From positions 1-33,194 of the forward strand of contig CAZNFQ010000013.1 in NCBI GenBank assembly GCA_964571965.1: a stretch of DNA of 33,194 nucleotides, written 5' to 3'. The notes below the pieces were generated by a model. It was not told the DNA's origin. It saw only the letters and a list, made by a program, of their open reading frames with translations, and made no database searches. Below are positions 24,964 through 33,194 of the stretch, piece after piece. This DNA is from Sabulitectum sp964571965. GTDB lineage: Bacteria; Fermentibacterota; Fermentibacteria; Fermentibacterales; JCC-6. Both the position numbers and the translations under genes were made by a program. Positions within the stretch are counted from its first letter, which is position 1. The number at the start of each line of letters is the position of its first letter.

Positions 24964-27136
24964 CCACCGTTCTCGATTGTCCTGAAAAACCGCCGGATCT
25001 TACGGTGATGAAATACACTCCCGGTAAAAGGGGCTCCACAGGCTGGAAAAGAACCTCTTCCGAAGCAAGAACTGCATCTTCCCTGATTACCATTCGCCCT
25101 GAAATGTCATGAACCAGTATTTCAACCGGAGAGCCGTCTTCGAGACCCGTAAGCAGGACCCGCATGGATCGCCCATCGGAGGGAGATGCGGTGATCACCC
25201 CGAACCCCGGGTATCCGCCACCGGATTCAACCCCCAGCGGGGACACTGCAACCTCGAAAACATGTTCTCCCCATGGTTTATAAGGAGCAACGGCAAAAAG
25301 CCTTCCCGCGTCACGTATTTCCCAGGGAATCGACGTGCCGTCGAGCGTCACCGATGTGACCTGATCGTCAGGATGTAGAAAAGCGCAGAAAGTAAGTCCT
25401 TCAGGGACTCCTCCGGTAAAGCTGAGGGACAGAGAGGGCGCTTCACATCTGATGGAATTCACACGGATGTTGAAGCAGTCCTCGAGAAAGTCTCCGTATT
25501 CAGCAGGGAACAGCCAGAGGAAATTCGGGTAGTCGGTCTCCAATGAGTATAGCACGCTGTCGATTCTGGCGTAAGCTTCAGGATTAACTGTTCCTTGCGG
25601 TGCCCAAAGCATCGAAATAGGGTGGCAGCCAAGAAGCCCGAATTTCCCTTTTTCCATAACCTCGGAAAGCCATTCGTATGGGTACATCATCTGGTAATCT
25701 CCCCACCACACGGAATTAGAGCCCCATATCCTGCCATTGACGGTTTGATACCTTGTTATCCACTGGTTCCTGAACGGCTTGCCGCCGAACCAGTCGGGCA
25801 GTCTCCATCCGTTGCAATAAAAAGTGAAACCGTGGTCGATGACAGCCTGAAGACCGCTGAGAGAGGTCCTATGCCCCGGAAACCTTATGACTCTCACCAT
25901 TGAGGTATCAAGACCGCATGCATCGAGGTCCATAAAGTTCATCCTGAACCTCTCCTGATGTTCCTCCGGCTCATAGGTGATGAACTCGTGGTATCCGCCA
26001 TAGGATGAATCAGGGTTAGGAGTATGGTGATAGCCATGGCTTCCCATCTGAACCCGTTCAGCCCAGGGGTAGACGTTGTCCTGTATGTTTTTCAGCCACT
26101 GCAGGTAATCAGGCGGGGCTTCGGTGCAGAACCTCCAGGTGCAGTGCCAGTGGGACCAGCTGTCTTCATATCCCGGTTCGAACCATACGGAATCGCGGTT
26201 TGGGTCAAGTATTGCATCCGGGAGGATCAGCCAGTTCATCTTCATTGACGGGTGTGCTTCCAGCAAAGAGATAAGACCGGCACTTACCGCTTCATCTCCT
26301 TCAGGGGTCTCAGAGAACCCCCAGAGATCACCCTGTTCCGGATGAACGAAGGTCAGCTCGTCAAGCATCCAGCCGGCAGATCTTTCGGCTCCCATTGGAT
26401 GGGCTCCAATGAAAACGGGAGCAAAATACTCATCCAGGGAGAAACGAACATAATACTCGTCCACCTGTCCTGCAGGAATAATTGAATGGAGATCCGGCCC
26501 CAGACAGTTCTCTCTGGGCTCTTCCGTATCCAGAATTTTAATGGAAATGTATTTCGCCTGGGGGTCGTCCAGAACCGCCGCAATTCCCTTTGAAACATTC
26601 GGCATGAGGAAAAGCGCATCGGGAAGACCACCTGAGAGGCTGAACATCTGATCACCGGAAAACCGCTGGTAACCCAACACTCCGTTAAGTGCGAAGTTCT
26701 CATCCATGGAAGTCTGATTGGAGATGGAAAGACTGTCCCATCCGCTTATGTAGTAATCGATATCAAGAGGAGACAAGAACTCGCAGTCCTGAAGGTATTC
26801 CAGCCTGTACTTCATTTCAAGTCCCCTGCGGACTATGGTGTACTCCACCGTAAGATCGATGGGCATTGATGAAGTACCGTCAGTGAAGTGATCGGTATGA
26901 AAAACGAGGGAAGTATCACTGAGGACGGTAATCTCTCCGTTTGCCGGGATATAGCTTTCTGAATTGATACCGGAGAACTGTCCTTCGCCTGTTATCTCCT
27001 GTCCGGAATAAAAATCATTAAGGTAAAGAACGGATCCGGGGCGAACCTGGCACAGAGCATCGGTGACCCCCACCGATATCCACTGGTTACCAATGGAATG
27101 AACCGTACCGATGACGAAAACAAGAAGGATACCCAT
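24953..27136 (-). CDS. Secreted polysaccharide-deacetylase-like protein with C-terminal sorting domain
   Basis: The 727-aa product begins with a short hydrophobic signal-like stretch (about 2-16; a TGA three codons upstream rules out an extension). A beta-rich N-terminal region (about 20-250) follows. The centre has GSHGYHHT (365-372) and RFPGHRTS (418-425), which resemble motifs 2 and 3 of NodB-type carbohydrate deacetylases, and LLGCHPISM (501-509), like the last motif. The first Asp-Asp motif is not clear. The C-terminus (about 645-727: GFGVITASPSDG, VEILVHDISGRMV, LPGVYFITVRSG) matches the type-A sorting domain of type IX secretion. Function is therefore inferred, and the enzyme may act on an envelope or exogenous glycan. 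The convergent sensor gene overlaps its end by 11 nt. Confidence 0.8.
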   Translation of the reverse strand: MGILLVFVIGTVHSIGNQWISVGVTDALCQVRPGSVLYLNDFYSGQEITGEGQFSGINSESYIPANGEITVLSDTSLVFHTDHFTDGTSSMPIDLTVEYTIVRRGLEMKYRLEYLQDCEFLSPLDIDYYISGWDSLSISNQTSMDENFALNGVLGYQRFSGDQMFSLSGGLPDALFLMPNVSKGIAAVLDDPQAKYISIKILDTEEPRENCLGPDLHSIIPAGQVDEYYVRFSLDEYFAPVFIGAHPMGAERSAGWMLDELTFVHPEQGDLWGFSETPEGDEAVSAGLISLLEAHPSMKMNWLILPDAILDPNRDSVWFEPGYEDSWSHWHCTWRFCTEAPPDYLQWLKNIQDNVYPWAERVQMGSHGYHHTPNPDSSYGGYHEFITYEPEEHQERFRMNFMDLDACGLDTSMVRVIRFPGHRTSLSGLQAVIDHGFTFYCNGWRLPDWFGGKPFRNQWITRYQTVNGRIWGSNSVWWGDYQMMYPYEWLSEVMEKGKFGLLGCHPISMLWAPQGTVNPEAYARIDSVLYSLETDYPNFLWLFPAEYGDFLEDCFNIRVNSIRCEAPSLSLSFTGGVPEGLTFCAFLHPDDQVTSVTLDGTSIPWEIRDAGRLFAVAPYKPWGEHVFEVAVSPLGVESGGGYPGFGVITASPSDGRSMRVLLTGLEDGSPVEILVHDISGRMVIREDAVLASEEVLFQPVEPLLPGVYFITVRSGGFSGQSRTVVIP

Positions 27137-27280
27137 GAGAAATCACCCGCTTTTCAAATGCCTTGGAACAATGTAAACATTACTGATCGAATAATACGGG
27201 TCAATACCTGCATATATTTAAATACCATACTGATATGCAATTGGAGAATACAACCTGAAAGGGAATTGGTTCCGGAAGAA

Positions 27281-27306
27281 GGGCTGCCCCGAGCCCGGGG
27301 CAGCCC
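27281..27306 (-). terminator. Strong hairpin after rnfB, probable operon terminator
   Basis: GGGCTGCCCC (27281-27290), a 6-nt loop and GGGGCAGCCC (27297-27306) form a perfect 10-bp GC-rich stem, starting 8 nt after the rnfB stop on the minus strand. The following minus-strand bases are TTCTTCC, so the U-tract is poor. It could also work as an mRNA 3'-end stabiliser or a bidirectional barrier. Confidence 0.7.
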
Positions 27307-27314
27307 TGAATCAA

Positions 27315-28364
27315 CTACTGCTGAGAAAGAACTCCGCCCATCATCTTGATGGATTTCTTGGGGCATTTCTCCACGCACTGACCGCAGCCTATGCATTTCT
27401 CGGCTATTACCTCGTGCTTTTCCTTCAGAGAACCCTCGATGGCATTGGTGGGACACACCTTCGTGCAGAGGGTGCATCCAACGCAGGATGAGTCTATGAA
27501 GGCTTTGGGGCGTACAGGTATGCCGTCAACGATGGCTCCGGTTGGGCATTCCGAGGCACAGAGCCCGCAGTTAATGCACTTGTCAGGGTTTATCTTTGCC
27601 AGGAATCCGTCCATCTCTATTGCCTGAACGGGACAGACCTTCTCGCACTTCCGGCAGCCTATGCAGGCAACTGAACAGGCTTTCCTGGCGATACCGCCCT
27701 TGTCTTTGCTGGAACAGGACACGATTACCTTCCTGTTCTCGGGCCACAGGGTAATGATGTTCCTGGGACATTCCTCAACGCATTTGCCGCAGGCAACGCA
27801 TTTATCAGGATCTATCTGCGGAATTCCGTTCTCACCCATCTTCATTGCGTGGAAGGGACACACGGCAACGCAGTCACCGAACCCGAGACAGCCATAGGTA
27901 CATGCCTTCTGACCGCCCATGACGAGAACCGCCGACTTGCAGCTTTCCGGCCCGTTGTAGTTAAAGGCGTTCACAGCAGAACGGCCTCCGTTGCATAGGA
28001 CCACGGCGATCTCTTTTTCCCTGTCTTCCACCTCTGCGCCCATGACCTTGGCAATTTCGGCGTTTGCCGCACTGCTTGCAGCTGAGCAGCCGCTCACAGG
28101 AGCCCTGCCCTCAACCACCGCCACTGCGAAGGCTGCGCATCCCGGGAACCCGCATCCGCCGCAGTTGGCTCCTGGAAGGACGCTCTCGATGGATTCAACC
28201 CTGGGATCCTTTGGTACCGCGAATTTCTTCGCTGCAAAGGCAAGGCCCAGACCCAGAATAAGACCGATCGCTCCCATGACGATTGCGGGACCGGAAACTG
28301 CCGACATCATGTCCTGCTGCTGGGCTACAATTACAAGGGTCATCTGAGTTAGAAGTATTGACAT
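27315..28364 (-). CDS. rnfB: Rnf complex subunit RnfB, polyferredoxin
   Basis: RnfB receives electrons from reduced ferredoxin for the Rnf complex. The 349-aa product has an N-terminal membrane helix (about 26-45) and a four-Cys cluster site (Cys68, 71, 76 and 93, CGGCGFPGC). A degenerate CLGFGDCVAVCP site follows (159-170), then full CxxCxxCxxxCP motifs at 189-200, 234-245, 263-274, 294-305 and 324-335. This is much longer than the E. coli RsxB form (about 190 aa) and resembles the long clostridial or Thermotoga RnfB. The ATG at 28364 follows rnfA by 3 nt. It is the last gene of the operon. Confidence 0.95.
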   Translation of the reverse strand: MSILLTQMTLVIVAQQQDMMSAVSGPAIVMGAIGLILGLGLAFAAKKFAVPKDPRVESIESVLPGANCGGCGFPGCAAFAVAVVEGRAPVSGCSAASSAANAEIAKVMGAEVEDREKEIAVVLCNGGRSAVNAFNYNGPESCKSAVLVMGGQKACTYGCLGFGDCVAVCPFHAMKMGENGIPQIDPDKCVACGKCVEECPRNIITLWPENRKVIVSCSSKDKGGIARKACSVACIGCRKCEKVCPVQAIEMDGFLAKINPDKCINCGLCASECPTGAIVDGIPVRPKAFIDSSCVGCTLCTKVCPTNAIEGSLKEKHEVIAEKCIGCGQCVEKCPKKSIKMMGGVLSQQ

Positions 28365-28367
28365 AGC

Positions 28368-29012
28368 CTAACCCCCCAACCCTGCGAAACCGAGAAACGC
28401 AATGGACATTGCACCTGCTATCAGGAATGCAATGGGAAGCCCTTTAAGTGATTCGGGCACATTGGAAGTTTCCATCCTCTCCCTGAGTCCGGCCATCAGG
28501 ACCAGAGCCAGGGTGAAGCCTATTCCAGCCGCCACAGCATGTATCAGTGAGTAACCCAGGCTGAACTTCTCTTCGATGTTCAGGACAGCTACACCAAGAA
28601 TGGCGCAGTTGGTGGTGATGAGAGGAAGATAAATGCCCAGAGCATCGTAGAGAGCCGGGCTGAACTTCTGAAGTATCATCTCCACAAGCTGAACCAGACC
28701 GGCAATGATGATTATGAAGGAAATGGTTCTCAGATAAACCATGTTATTGGGCACGAGGACATTGTGATAGACCAGATATGATCCCAGAGAAGCAAGGACC
28801 ATAACGAAGATCACAGCCGCCCCCATTCCCACGGCGCTGTCAAGCTGCTTGGATACCCCCAGGAAGGGGCATATACCCAGAAACCGCATGAGAACGAAGT
28901 TGTTGACGAATATTGCGGAGATGATGATTGCCATCATCTTTGCTATGCTGAACGAGGGTTCTCCACCATCAGGGGCGGCGATAACAACAGATAGAAGTAC
29001 TGCCGGGGTCAT
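28368..29012 (-). CDS. rnfA: Rnf complex membrane subunit RnfA
   Basis: RnfA is a six-helix inner-membrane subunit, paired with RnfE, that forms part of the electron path and ion channel. The 214-aa product has the core FVNNFVLMRFLGICPFLGVS (about 35-54), TTNCAILGVAV (about 133-143) and IGFTLALVLMAGLRERME. The two conserved Cys are thought to bind a shared iron-sulfur centre with RnfE. The N-terminus is about 20 aa longer than the common form. The ATG overlaps the rnfE stop by 4 nt. The stop codon is TAG. Confidence 0.96.
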   Translation of the reverse strand: MTPAVLLSVVIAAPDGGEPSFSIAKMMAIIISAIFVNNFVLMRFLGICPFLGVSKQLDSAVGMGAAVIFVMVLASLGSYLVYHNVLVPNNMVYLRTISFIIIIAGLVQLVEMILQKFSPALYDALGIYLPLITTNCAILGVAVLNIEEKFSLGYSLIHAVAAGIGFTLALVLMAGLRERMETSNVPESLKGLPIAFLIAGAMSIAFLGFAGLGG

Positions 29013-29620
29013 TTGTCACCTCCCTTTCTTCGTTTCTCCATGATGTTGAAGAAACCCAGTATGAATCCCATGAGAATAAATGCTCCCGGGGCAAGAATGG
29101 CAATGAGAAGAGGCTGGTTCTGGTATGCCTCTCCAAGGAGGTTGATGTTCAGCCAGCTGCCGTTGCCCAGTATCTCTCTGAAGGTGGCCATGATAACCAT
29201 GGCAAGGGTAAAGCCAACTCCCATTCCGATACCGTCCAGAATGGATGAGAACACAGTGTTCTTGTTGGCGAAACCCTCTGCTCTGCCAAGTATTATGCAG
29301 TTAACCACGATCAGGGGAATGAATATCCCCAGGCTCTTGTGAAGAGCAGGGACATACGCGTTCATAAGAAGATCCACCAGGGTAACGAAGGTTGCTATTA
29401 TCACGATGTATGCGGGAATTCTTACCTTGGCGGGAATTGCCTTCCTGAACATGGAAACAAGGAAATTCGATGCCACAAGCACGAATGTTGCCGCCGCGCC
29501 CATACCAAGTGCGTTCTCCACACTGCTCGTTACCGCAAGGAAGGGGCACATACCCAGTGCCTGCTTGAAAATCGGGTTTTCCTTGAAAATCCCTTTTGTA
29601 AGTTCGTTAAGCGCACTCAC
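29009..29620 (-). CDS. rnfE: Rnf complex membrane subunit RnfE
   Basis: RnfE is the homologue and partner of RnfA in the membrane. The 203-aa product has FKENPIFKQALGMCPFLAVTSS (about 12-33), IVVNCIILGRAEGFA (104-118) and GMGVGFTLAMVIMATFREILG, the family pattern with Cys in both halves. It has about six helices and a basic C-terminus. The GTG start at 29620 has GAGGTG 4 nt upstream and overlaps the rnfG stop (GTGA). Confidence 0.96.
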   Translation of the reverse strand: MSALNELTKGIFKENPIFKQALGMCPFLAVTSSVENALGMGAAATFVLVASNFLVSMFRKAIPAKVRIPAYIVIIATFVTLVDLLMNAYVPALHKSLGIFIPLIVVNCIILGRAEGFANKNTVFSSILDGIGMGVGFTLAMVIMATFREILGNGSWLNINLLGEAYQNQPLLIAILAPGAFILMGFILGFFNIMEKRRKGGDK

Positions 29621-30219
29621 TGGACACCTCCTTCCCCGGGAATAAGACCGGCGGCAGACAGGGCCAGAAGCCCGTCCCTTACCGAATTGGTCACGGCCCT
29701 GGACGTAATCGTACTTCCAGTGATGGCATCCAGTGAACCGCCGTCCTTGGAAAGAACCAGAGAGGAACCTTCATAACCCGGGAACTGATAAAGGAACTTA
29801 TCCGGATTGGATACGTTTGCGCCCAGACCGGGTGTCTCCTGCTGGAAAAGAATGGTGGTTCCGGTTATGATGCCATCCATGTCCACGGCAACCATGGTTT
29901 GAACGGTACTTGAGTATCCCCTTCCGTAGGCGACGAACAGGTATCCGAGAGGGTTACCGGTTGAATCACTCACGGAAACCGGGGCAAGGGTCTGGTCAAC
30001 CGGTGCGTACGGATTATCCAGTCCCGGAACAGAAAGACTGTCGAAGGTGAGTTCCCCGGTGGCCAGGCTGGTTGCCACGTCTATCATTGCATCAAGCTTC
30101 GCCTGTTCCTTCTGTTCGGCAATTATGGGTTCCGTTATGGAGTTCACATATCCCAGTGCCACAGCCGCTATAACCGCTATCAGCATCAGAATGAAACCCA
30201 GTTTGAATATCTCACCCAT
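29617..30219 (-). CDS. rnfG: Rnf complex subunit RnfG, covalent FMN carrier
   Basis: RnfG is anchored by one N-terminal helix (about 5-25) and carries an FMN bound through a phosphoester to threonine on the outer face of the membrane. The 200-aa product has an FMN-binding domain with GYLFVAYGRGYSS, QQETPGLGANV (126-136) and the flavinylation motif DAITGST (164-170, acceptor Thr170; the canonical form is S/TGAT, here TGST). A flavin transferase (ApbE) would be needed and is not in this window. The start overlaps the rnfD stop by 8 nt. Confidence 0.94.
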   Translation of the reverse strand: MGEIFKLGFILMLIAVIAAVALGYVNSITEPIIAEQKEQAKLDAMIDVATSLATGELTFDSLSVPGLDNPYAPVDQTLAPVSVSDSTGNPLGYLFVAYGRGYSSTVQTMVAVDMDGIITGTTILFQQETPGLGANVSNPDKFLYQFPGYEGSSLVLSKDGGSLDAITGSTITSRAVTNSVRDGLLALSAAGLIPGEGGVQ

Positions 30220-31294
30220 TCTTCTTCACCTCCCCGAAACTCCTGGGTCTGGTGTATCTGTCAATTAGAGGTGTGGCAAGATTCATCAGGAGAATGGAGT
30301 AGCTGCATCCCTCGGGATAACCGCCCCACCTGCGGATTACCATTGTCAGAAGGCCTGCTCCGATACCGAAGATAAGCCTTCCCTTCTTCGTTACAGGAGT
30401 GGTGACCATGTCCGTTATCATGAAGAACCCGCCGAGGATCACACCACCTGCAAGAAGATGGAAAAGCGGGTTGCCGTCGAACCATCCCTGTCCTCCGAAC
30501 AACCATCCGAACAGGGCAACGGAACCAAGATAACTGAGGGGAAGCCGAAGTTCCAGCACACCCCTGAAGATAAGGTACAAAGCCCCTAGAAGAAGCATCA
30601 GACCGCTTGTTTCACCTATACAGCCGCCTATTCTTCCAATGAACAGGTTTTTAAGGCTCTGCTGTGAATAAAGCATGGATCTGACCTCTGTGGACCTTTC
30701 GGTATCTCCGTTCCAGTCGAAGGTCTGCTTGAGGACGTTCAGCGGTGTTGCCCCGGTGAGGGCATCCAGCTCTCCGCTCTCACTGAGGTCGGCGGTGGTC
30801 ACACCGCAGGCCTGTACTTCAAGCCTCTGGCCGTCCTTCCATTCCATGGGAGCCACCCAGCCTGCCGTCATGAGTACGGGAAAACTGGCAACCAGGAACG
30901 CCCTGCCGAGAAGTGCAGGATTTACGATGTTGTGCCCAAGGCCGCCGAAGGCCTGCTTGGCCACGGCTATGGCGAAGGCACTTCCAAGAACCGGAAGCCA
31001 CCATGGAACACCCGGGGGCACATTGTATGCAAGAAGAATACCGGTAACCACCGCACTGCCGTCGAAGGCAAAATTCACAGGTTTCTTCATGAACTTAAGG
31101 CAGAGCCACTCTGTAACAACTGCCGCGATAACACTTGCAGCAACCAGTACAAGAGCTCTGGGTCCGAAGAACCAGAAGGCTGCGATCAGTGCCGGGATAA
31201 GGGCTATTACCACATCCCACATGATTCTTTTAGTGGTCTGCGATGAACCCACGTGGGGTGAAACGGCAAGGTCGAATAATCTGTTCTCAGCCAT
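30212..31294 (-). CDS. rnfD: Rnf complex membrane subunit RnfD, covalent FMN
   Basis: RnfD is a polytopic subunit with a covalent FMN. The 360-aa product begins VSPHVGSSQTTKRIMWDV, typical for RnfD/NqrB proteins. It has about ten hydrophobic helices, the conserved FGGLGHNIVNPALLGRA (116-132) and the flavinylation motif DALTGAT (177-183, acceptor Thr183). The C-terminal half has FFMITDMVTTPVTKKGR and GGYPEGCSYSILLMN. It resembles NqrB of the sodium-pumping quinone reductase, but the rnfB and rnfC neighbours settle the assignment. It begins directly at the end of rnfC. Confidence 0.95.
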   Translation of the reverse strand: MAENRLFDLAVSPHVGSSQTTKRIMWDVVIALIPALIAAFWFFGPRALVLVAASVIAAVVTEWLCLKFMKKPVNFAFDGSAVVTGILLAYNVPPGVPWWLPVLGSAFAIAVAKQAFGGLGHNIVNPALLGRAFLVASFPVLMTAGWVAPMEWKDGQRLEVQACGVTTADLSESGELDALTGATPLNVLKQTFDWNGDTERSTEVRSMLYSQQSLKNLFIGRIGGCIGETSGLMLLLGALYLIFRGVLELRLPLSYLGSVALFGWLFGGQGWFDGNPLFHLLAGGVILGGFFMITDMVTTPVTKKGRLIFGIGAGLLTMVIRRWGGYPEGCSYSILLMNLATPLIDRYTRPRSFGEVKKNG

Positions 31295-32608
31295 TTACGC
31301 CTCCCTCGCTCTCTTGATGGCACGGATCTCGTTCTGCGCCCTCTTAATTCGGTGAACGAGATACCTGCCGGCGGGACAAACGTAGCTGCAGGTGCCGCAG
31401 GCCATACAGTTTAGGGCGCCGGCCTTCTCAGCCTCTTCCCATTTCTCGTACTCCGATTTGTTTGCAATAATACTGGGACAAAGCCGAAGAGGGCACACAT
31501 CGACGCATTTGCCGCACTTGATGCATGGTCCCTCTGCGGTATCCCTGACCTCGGCAGGGGACATGGCGAGAATCCCGCTGGTTCCCTTGGTAACAGGGGC
31601 AGCGTCTGTGAACATGGCCATTCCCATCATTGGTCCGCCGCTGATCAATCTCTCAACCGTTCCCCTGTAACCGCCGGCAGCGGCAATAAGATCAGCCACC
31701 GGTGTTCCAACGCAAACGTCGAAGTTCCCCGGTTTGGCAACACCCAGACCGGAAACCGTGGTTATCCGCCGGATGGAGGGAATGCCCCGAACCACCGCAT
31801 CGGCAACCGCGGCACAGGTACCCACGTTCTGAACCACGACCCCGACATTAAGAGGAAGACCGCCTGCGGGAACTTCCCTTCCGCATACCGCGTCTATCAG
31901 CTGCTTTTCAGCTCCCTGGGGATACTGAACCTTAAGGGGTACAACCTTTACGCCCTTCTTCCGGAGAAGTTCAATGGCGTCAGGCTTGTTTACCTCGATA
32001 CCGATACATGGCTCCTGAACACCCAGCACATGGGCGAGAATCTTCATTCCGATGATCAGATCGTCGGTTCTTTCCAGCATGAGCCTGTGATCGGCGGTGA
32101 GATACGGTTCACATTCCACGCCGTTGATGATAAGGGTGTCGATGGTGACTCCCTTTGGAGGAGAAAGCTTAACATAGGTGGGAAATGAAGCTCCACCCAT
32201 TCCGCAGACACCGGCTTCTTTTATCCTTTCGATCAACTGCTGAGGGTCGGCACTGCTCCAGTTGTCAACAGGTTCGTAAACGGCTCCCCCTTCTTCCGAT
32301 TCCGTTCCGATCACAACAGCCGGCCCGCTTCGCATGTGCGGCATGGGGGCGTTCTCTATCCTGAGCACCTTTCCATTCACAGGTGAATGGGTGGGAAGGC
32401 TTATGAAACCGTTCTGCTCTCCTATCACCGAACCCCTGAAAACTTCGTCTCCCGGCTTGACCACCGGTTTGGACGGAGCTCCAAGATGCTGACAGAGAGA
32501 AACGGTAACCACCTCGGGAGCGGGAATGGTCACCACTGACGCGCTGCTGGCCAGACCCTTGTTTCCCGGAGGATGGGTTCCACCGGCAAAGCTTCTTACC
32601 TTGCTCAT
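31295..32608 (-). CDS. rnfC: Rnf complex subunit RnfC, NADH-binding
   Basis: RnfC is the peripheral cytoplasmic subunit that binds NADH and FMN and passes electrons through iron-sulfur clusters. The 437-aa product has the N-terminal GGTHPPGNK region, a Complex I 51-kDa-like domain (GGASFPTYVKLSP, NGVECEPYLTADHRLM) and SGGPMMGMAMF. Two [4Fe-4S] motifs follow: CIKCGKCVDVCP (Cys 362, 365, 368, 372) and CMACGTCSYVCPAG (Cys 401, 404, 407, 411). GGAGG precedes the ATG at 32608. As the first gene in the order rnfCDGEAB it matches the arrangement seen in Clostridia and Thermotogae. Confidence 0.95.
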   Translation of the reverse strand: MSKVRSFAGGTHPPGNKGLASSASVVTIPAPEVVTVSLCQHLGAPSKPVVKPGDEVFRGSVIGEQNGFISLPTHSPVNGKVLRIENAPMPHMRSGPAVVIGTESEEGGAVYEPVDNWSSADPQQLIERIKEAGVCGMGGASFPTYVKLSPPKGVTIDTLIINGVECEPYLTADHRLMLERTDDLIIGMKILAHVLGVQEPCIGIEVNKPDAIELLRKKGVKVVPLKVQYPQGAEKQLIDAVCGREVPAGGLPLNVGVVVQNVGTCAAVADAVVRGIPSIRRITTVSGLGVAKPGNFDVCVGTPVADLIAAAGGYRGTVERLISGGPMMGMAMFTDAAPVTKGTSGILAMSPAEVRDTAEGPCIKCGKCVDVCPLRLCPSIIANKSEYEKWEEAEKAGALNCMACGTCSYVCPAGRYLVHRIKRAQNEIRAIKRAREA

Positions 32609-32617
32609 GTTCCTCCA

Positions 32618-32634
32618 TTGTTTGTGTTAAACAA
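32618..32634. promoter_or_regulatory. Palindrome before rnfC, possible redox-type operator
   Basis: TTGTTT-N5-AAACAA is a perfect 6-bp inverted repeat lying just before the rnfC ribosome site. It resembles half sites of Rex operators (TTGTTAA-N4-TTAACAA in clostridia), although it differs in the inner bases and spacing. Minus-strand TTGAAC, 17 bp and AACAAT would make a weak promoter overlapping it. I did not see a rex gene here. The 98-nt gap between nrdR and rnfC is otherwise AT-rich and without a clear terminator. Confidence 0.35.
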
Positions 32635-32706
32635 AAATTGTTCAAGTACTTCTATGTAAATAAAATTGTATGGATTTGCCGAATATACAAAAACAGAGAG
32701 GTACGT

Positions 32707-33159
32707 TCAGCCCTTGAGAAGCCGATCGAGTTCCTCCCTGAACTGGGAGACATCCCTGAACTGACGATAGACGCTGGCGAACCTCACGTAAGCAACCTGA
32801 TCCACATGCTGAAGAAGCTGCATCACGCACTCGCCGATGAACTCGGCATCAACTTCGTCGGGGTATTCTTCGGTAATCCTGGAGATGGTCTGCTCCACCA
32901 TTTCCTTTATCTGTTCAATGGATACGGGTCTCTTCTCGCAGGAGCGGGATATGCCCTTTTCAAGTTTCACTGGATCGAAGGGTTCCCGCTGACCGTTTTT
33001 CTTTTTAACCGTGGGATAACTTGTCTCAATGTACTCGTATGTGGTAAACCTGTAACCGCACTCGTTACACTCCCGCCGACGCCTGGTGGCAAGCCCTTCC
33101 TTCACAGATCGGGAGTCGATCACCCTGTCATTGCTGCTGGCACATCTTGGACATTTCAT
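32707..33159 (-). CDS. nrdR: Ribonucleotide reductase transcriptional repressor NrdR
   Basis: NrdR senses ATP/dATP and represses ribonucleotide reductase genes. The 150-aa product has the usual length, an N-terminal zinc ribbon (Cys3, 6, 31 and 34, with MKCPRC and CNECGYRFTTYE) and an ATP-cone domain (about 46-136, beginning VKKKNGQREPFDPVKLEKGI and including VDAEFIGE). The MKCP start is universal in this family, so the ATG at 33159 is secure, although the only purine-rich site (GGAG) is rather far upstream. No NrdR box was recognised in the flanking DNA. The 35 nt beyond the start hold nothing that I can identify. Confidence 0.97.
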   Translation of the reverse strand: MKCPRCASSNDRVIDSRSVKEGLATRRRRECNECGYRFTTYEYIETSYPTVKKKNGQREPFDPVKLEKGISRSCEKRPVSIEQIKEMVEQTISRITEEYPDEVDAEFIGECVMQLLQHVDQVAYVRFASVYRQFRDVSQFREELDRLLKG

Positions 33160-33194
33160 AACAATGTTACTTACTCCAAGCCAGCGCCTTCGTC

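Noticed and set aside
32609..32706. NrdR box near nrdR and rnfC
   Set aside because: The AT-rich gap has no pair of sites resembling the ACACWATATATWGTGT consensus, so no NrdR control of rnf is claimed.

Overview
This window reads as a stretch of a Gram-negative-type bacterial chromosome, almost entirely coded on the minus strand, with very short or overlapping gene junctions. No rRNA, tRNA, CRISPR array or insertion sequence was recognised. MurE carries the DNPR motif of the meso-diaminopimelate type. One secreted protein ends in a C-terminal sorting domain of the type-IX-secretion kind. There is also a six-subunit Rnf complex and a SelA/SelB pair. Together these suggest an anaerobic member of the FCB superphylum (a candidate phylum such as Fermentibacterota is a guess, not shown by the sequence).

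Layout, read along the + coordinates. Positions 1-79 hold the first codons of an unknown gene. Positions 171-15252 are a complete division and cell wall (dcw) cluster, transcribed leftward: mraZ-rsmH-ftsL-ftsI-murE-murF-mraY-murD-ftsW-murG-murC-ftsQ-ftsA-ftsZ. Nearly every junction is an overlap or a gap of 11 nt or less. It starts from one clear promoter (TTGACA, 17 bp, AATGAT) embedded in five TGGG(A/T) boxes spaced 10-11 bp apart, the expected MraZ operator. A rho-independent terminator at 15340-15369 separates it from a four-gene polysaccharide operon upstream (15410-20647): ugd, a WbpA-type UDP-HexNAc dehydrogenase, a very small SLBB-domain protein, and a Wzc-type tyrosine kinase with a nine-tyrosine tail.

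Positions 20761-24023 carry selB and selA (selenocysteine incorporation), overlapping by 10 nt. Divergent from selA is a + strand gene (24157-24963) for a six-helix membrane sensor-like protein with a C-terminal CxxC...CxxC module. It is interrupted in frame by a single UAG codon inside its second membrane helix. Convergent with it is a large secreted polysaccharide-deacetylase-like protein (24953-27136). Positions 27315-32608 are the rnfCDGEAB operon (sodium- or proton-pumping ferredoxin:NAD+ oxidoreductase), ended by a strong GC-rich hairpin and preceded by a small palindrome that resembles a redox-type operator. nrdR (32707-33159), the ribonucleotide reductase repressor, lies upstream of rnf in the same direction.

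Most of the window is well-known core machinery. I did not find a convincing new multi-gene system. The items most worth a second look are the in-frame amber codon in the sensor gene, the reduced kinase/SLBB/dehydrogenase operon beside the dcw cluster, and the palindrome before rnfC.
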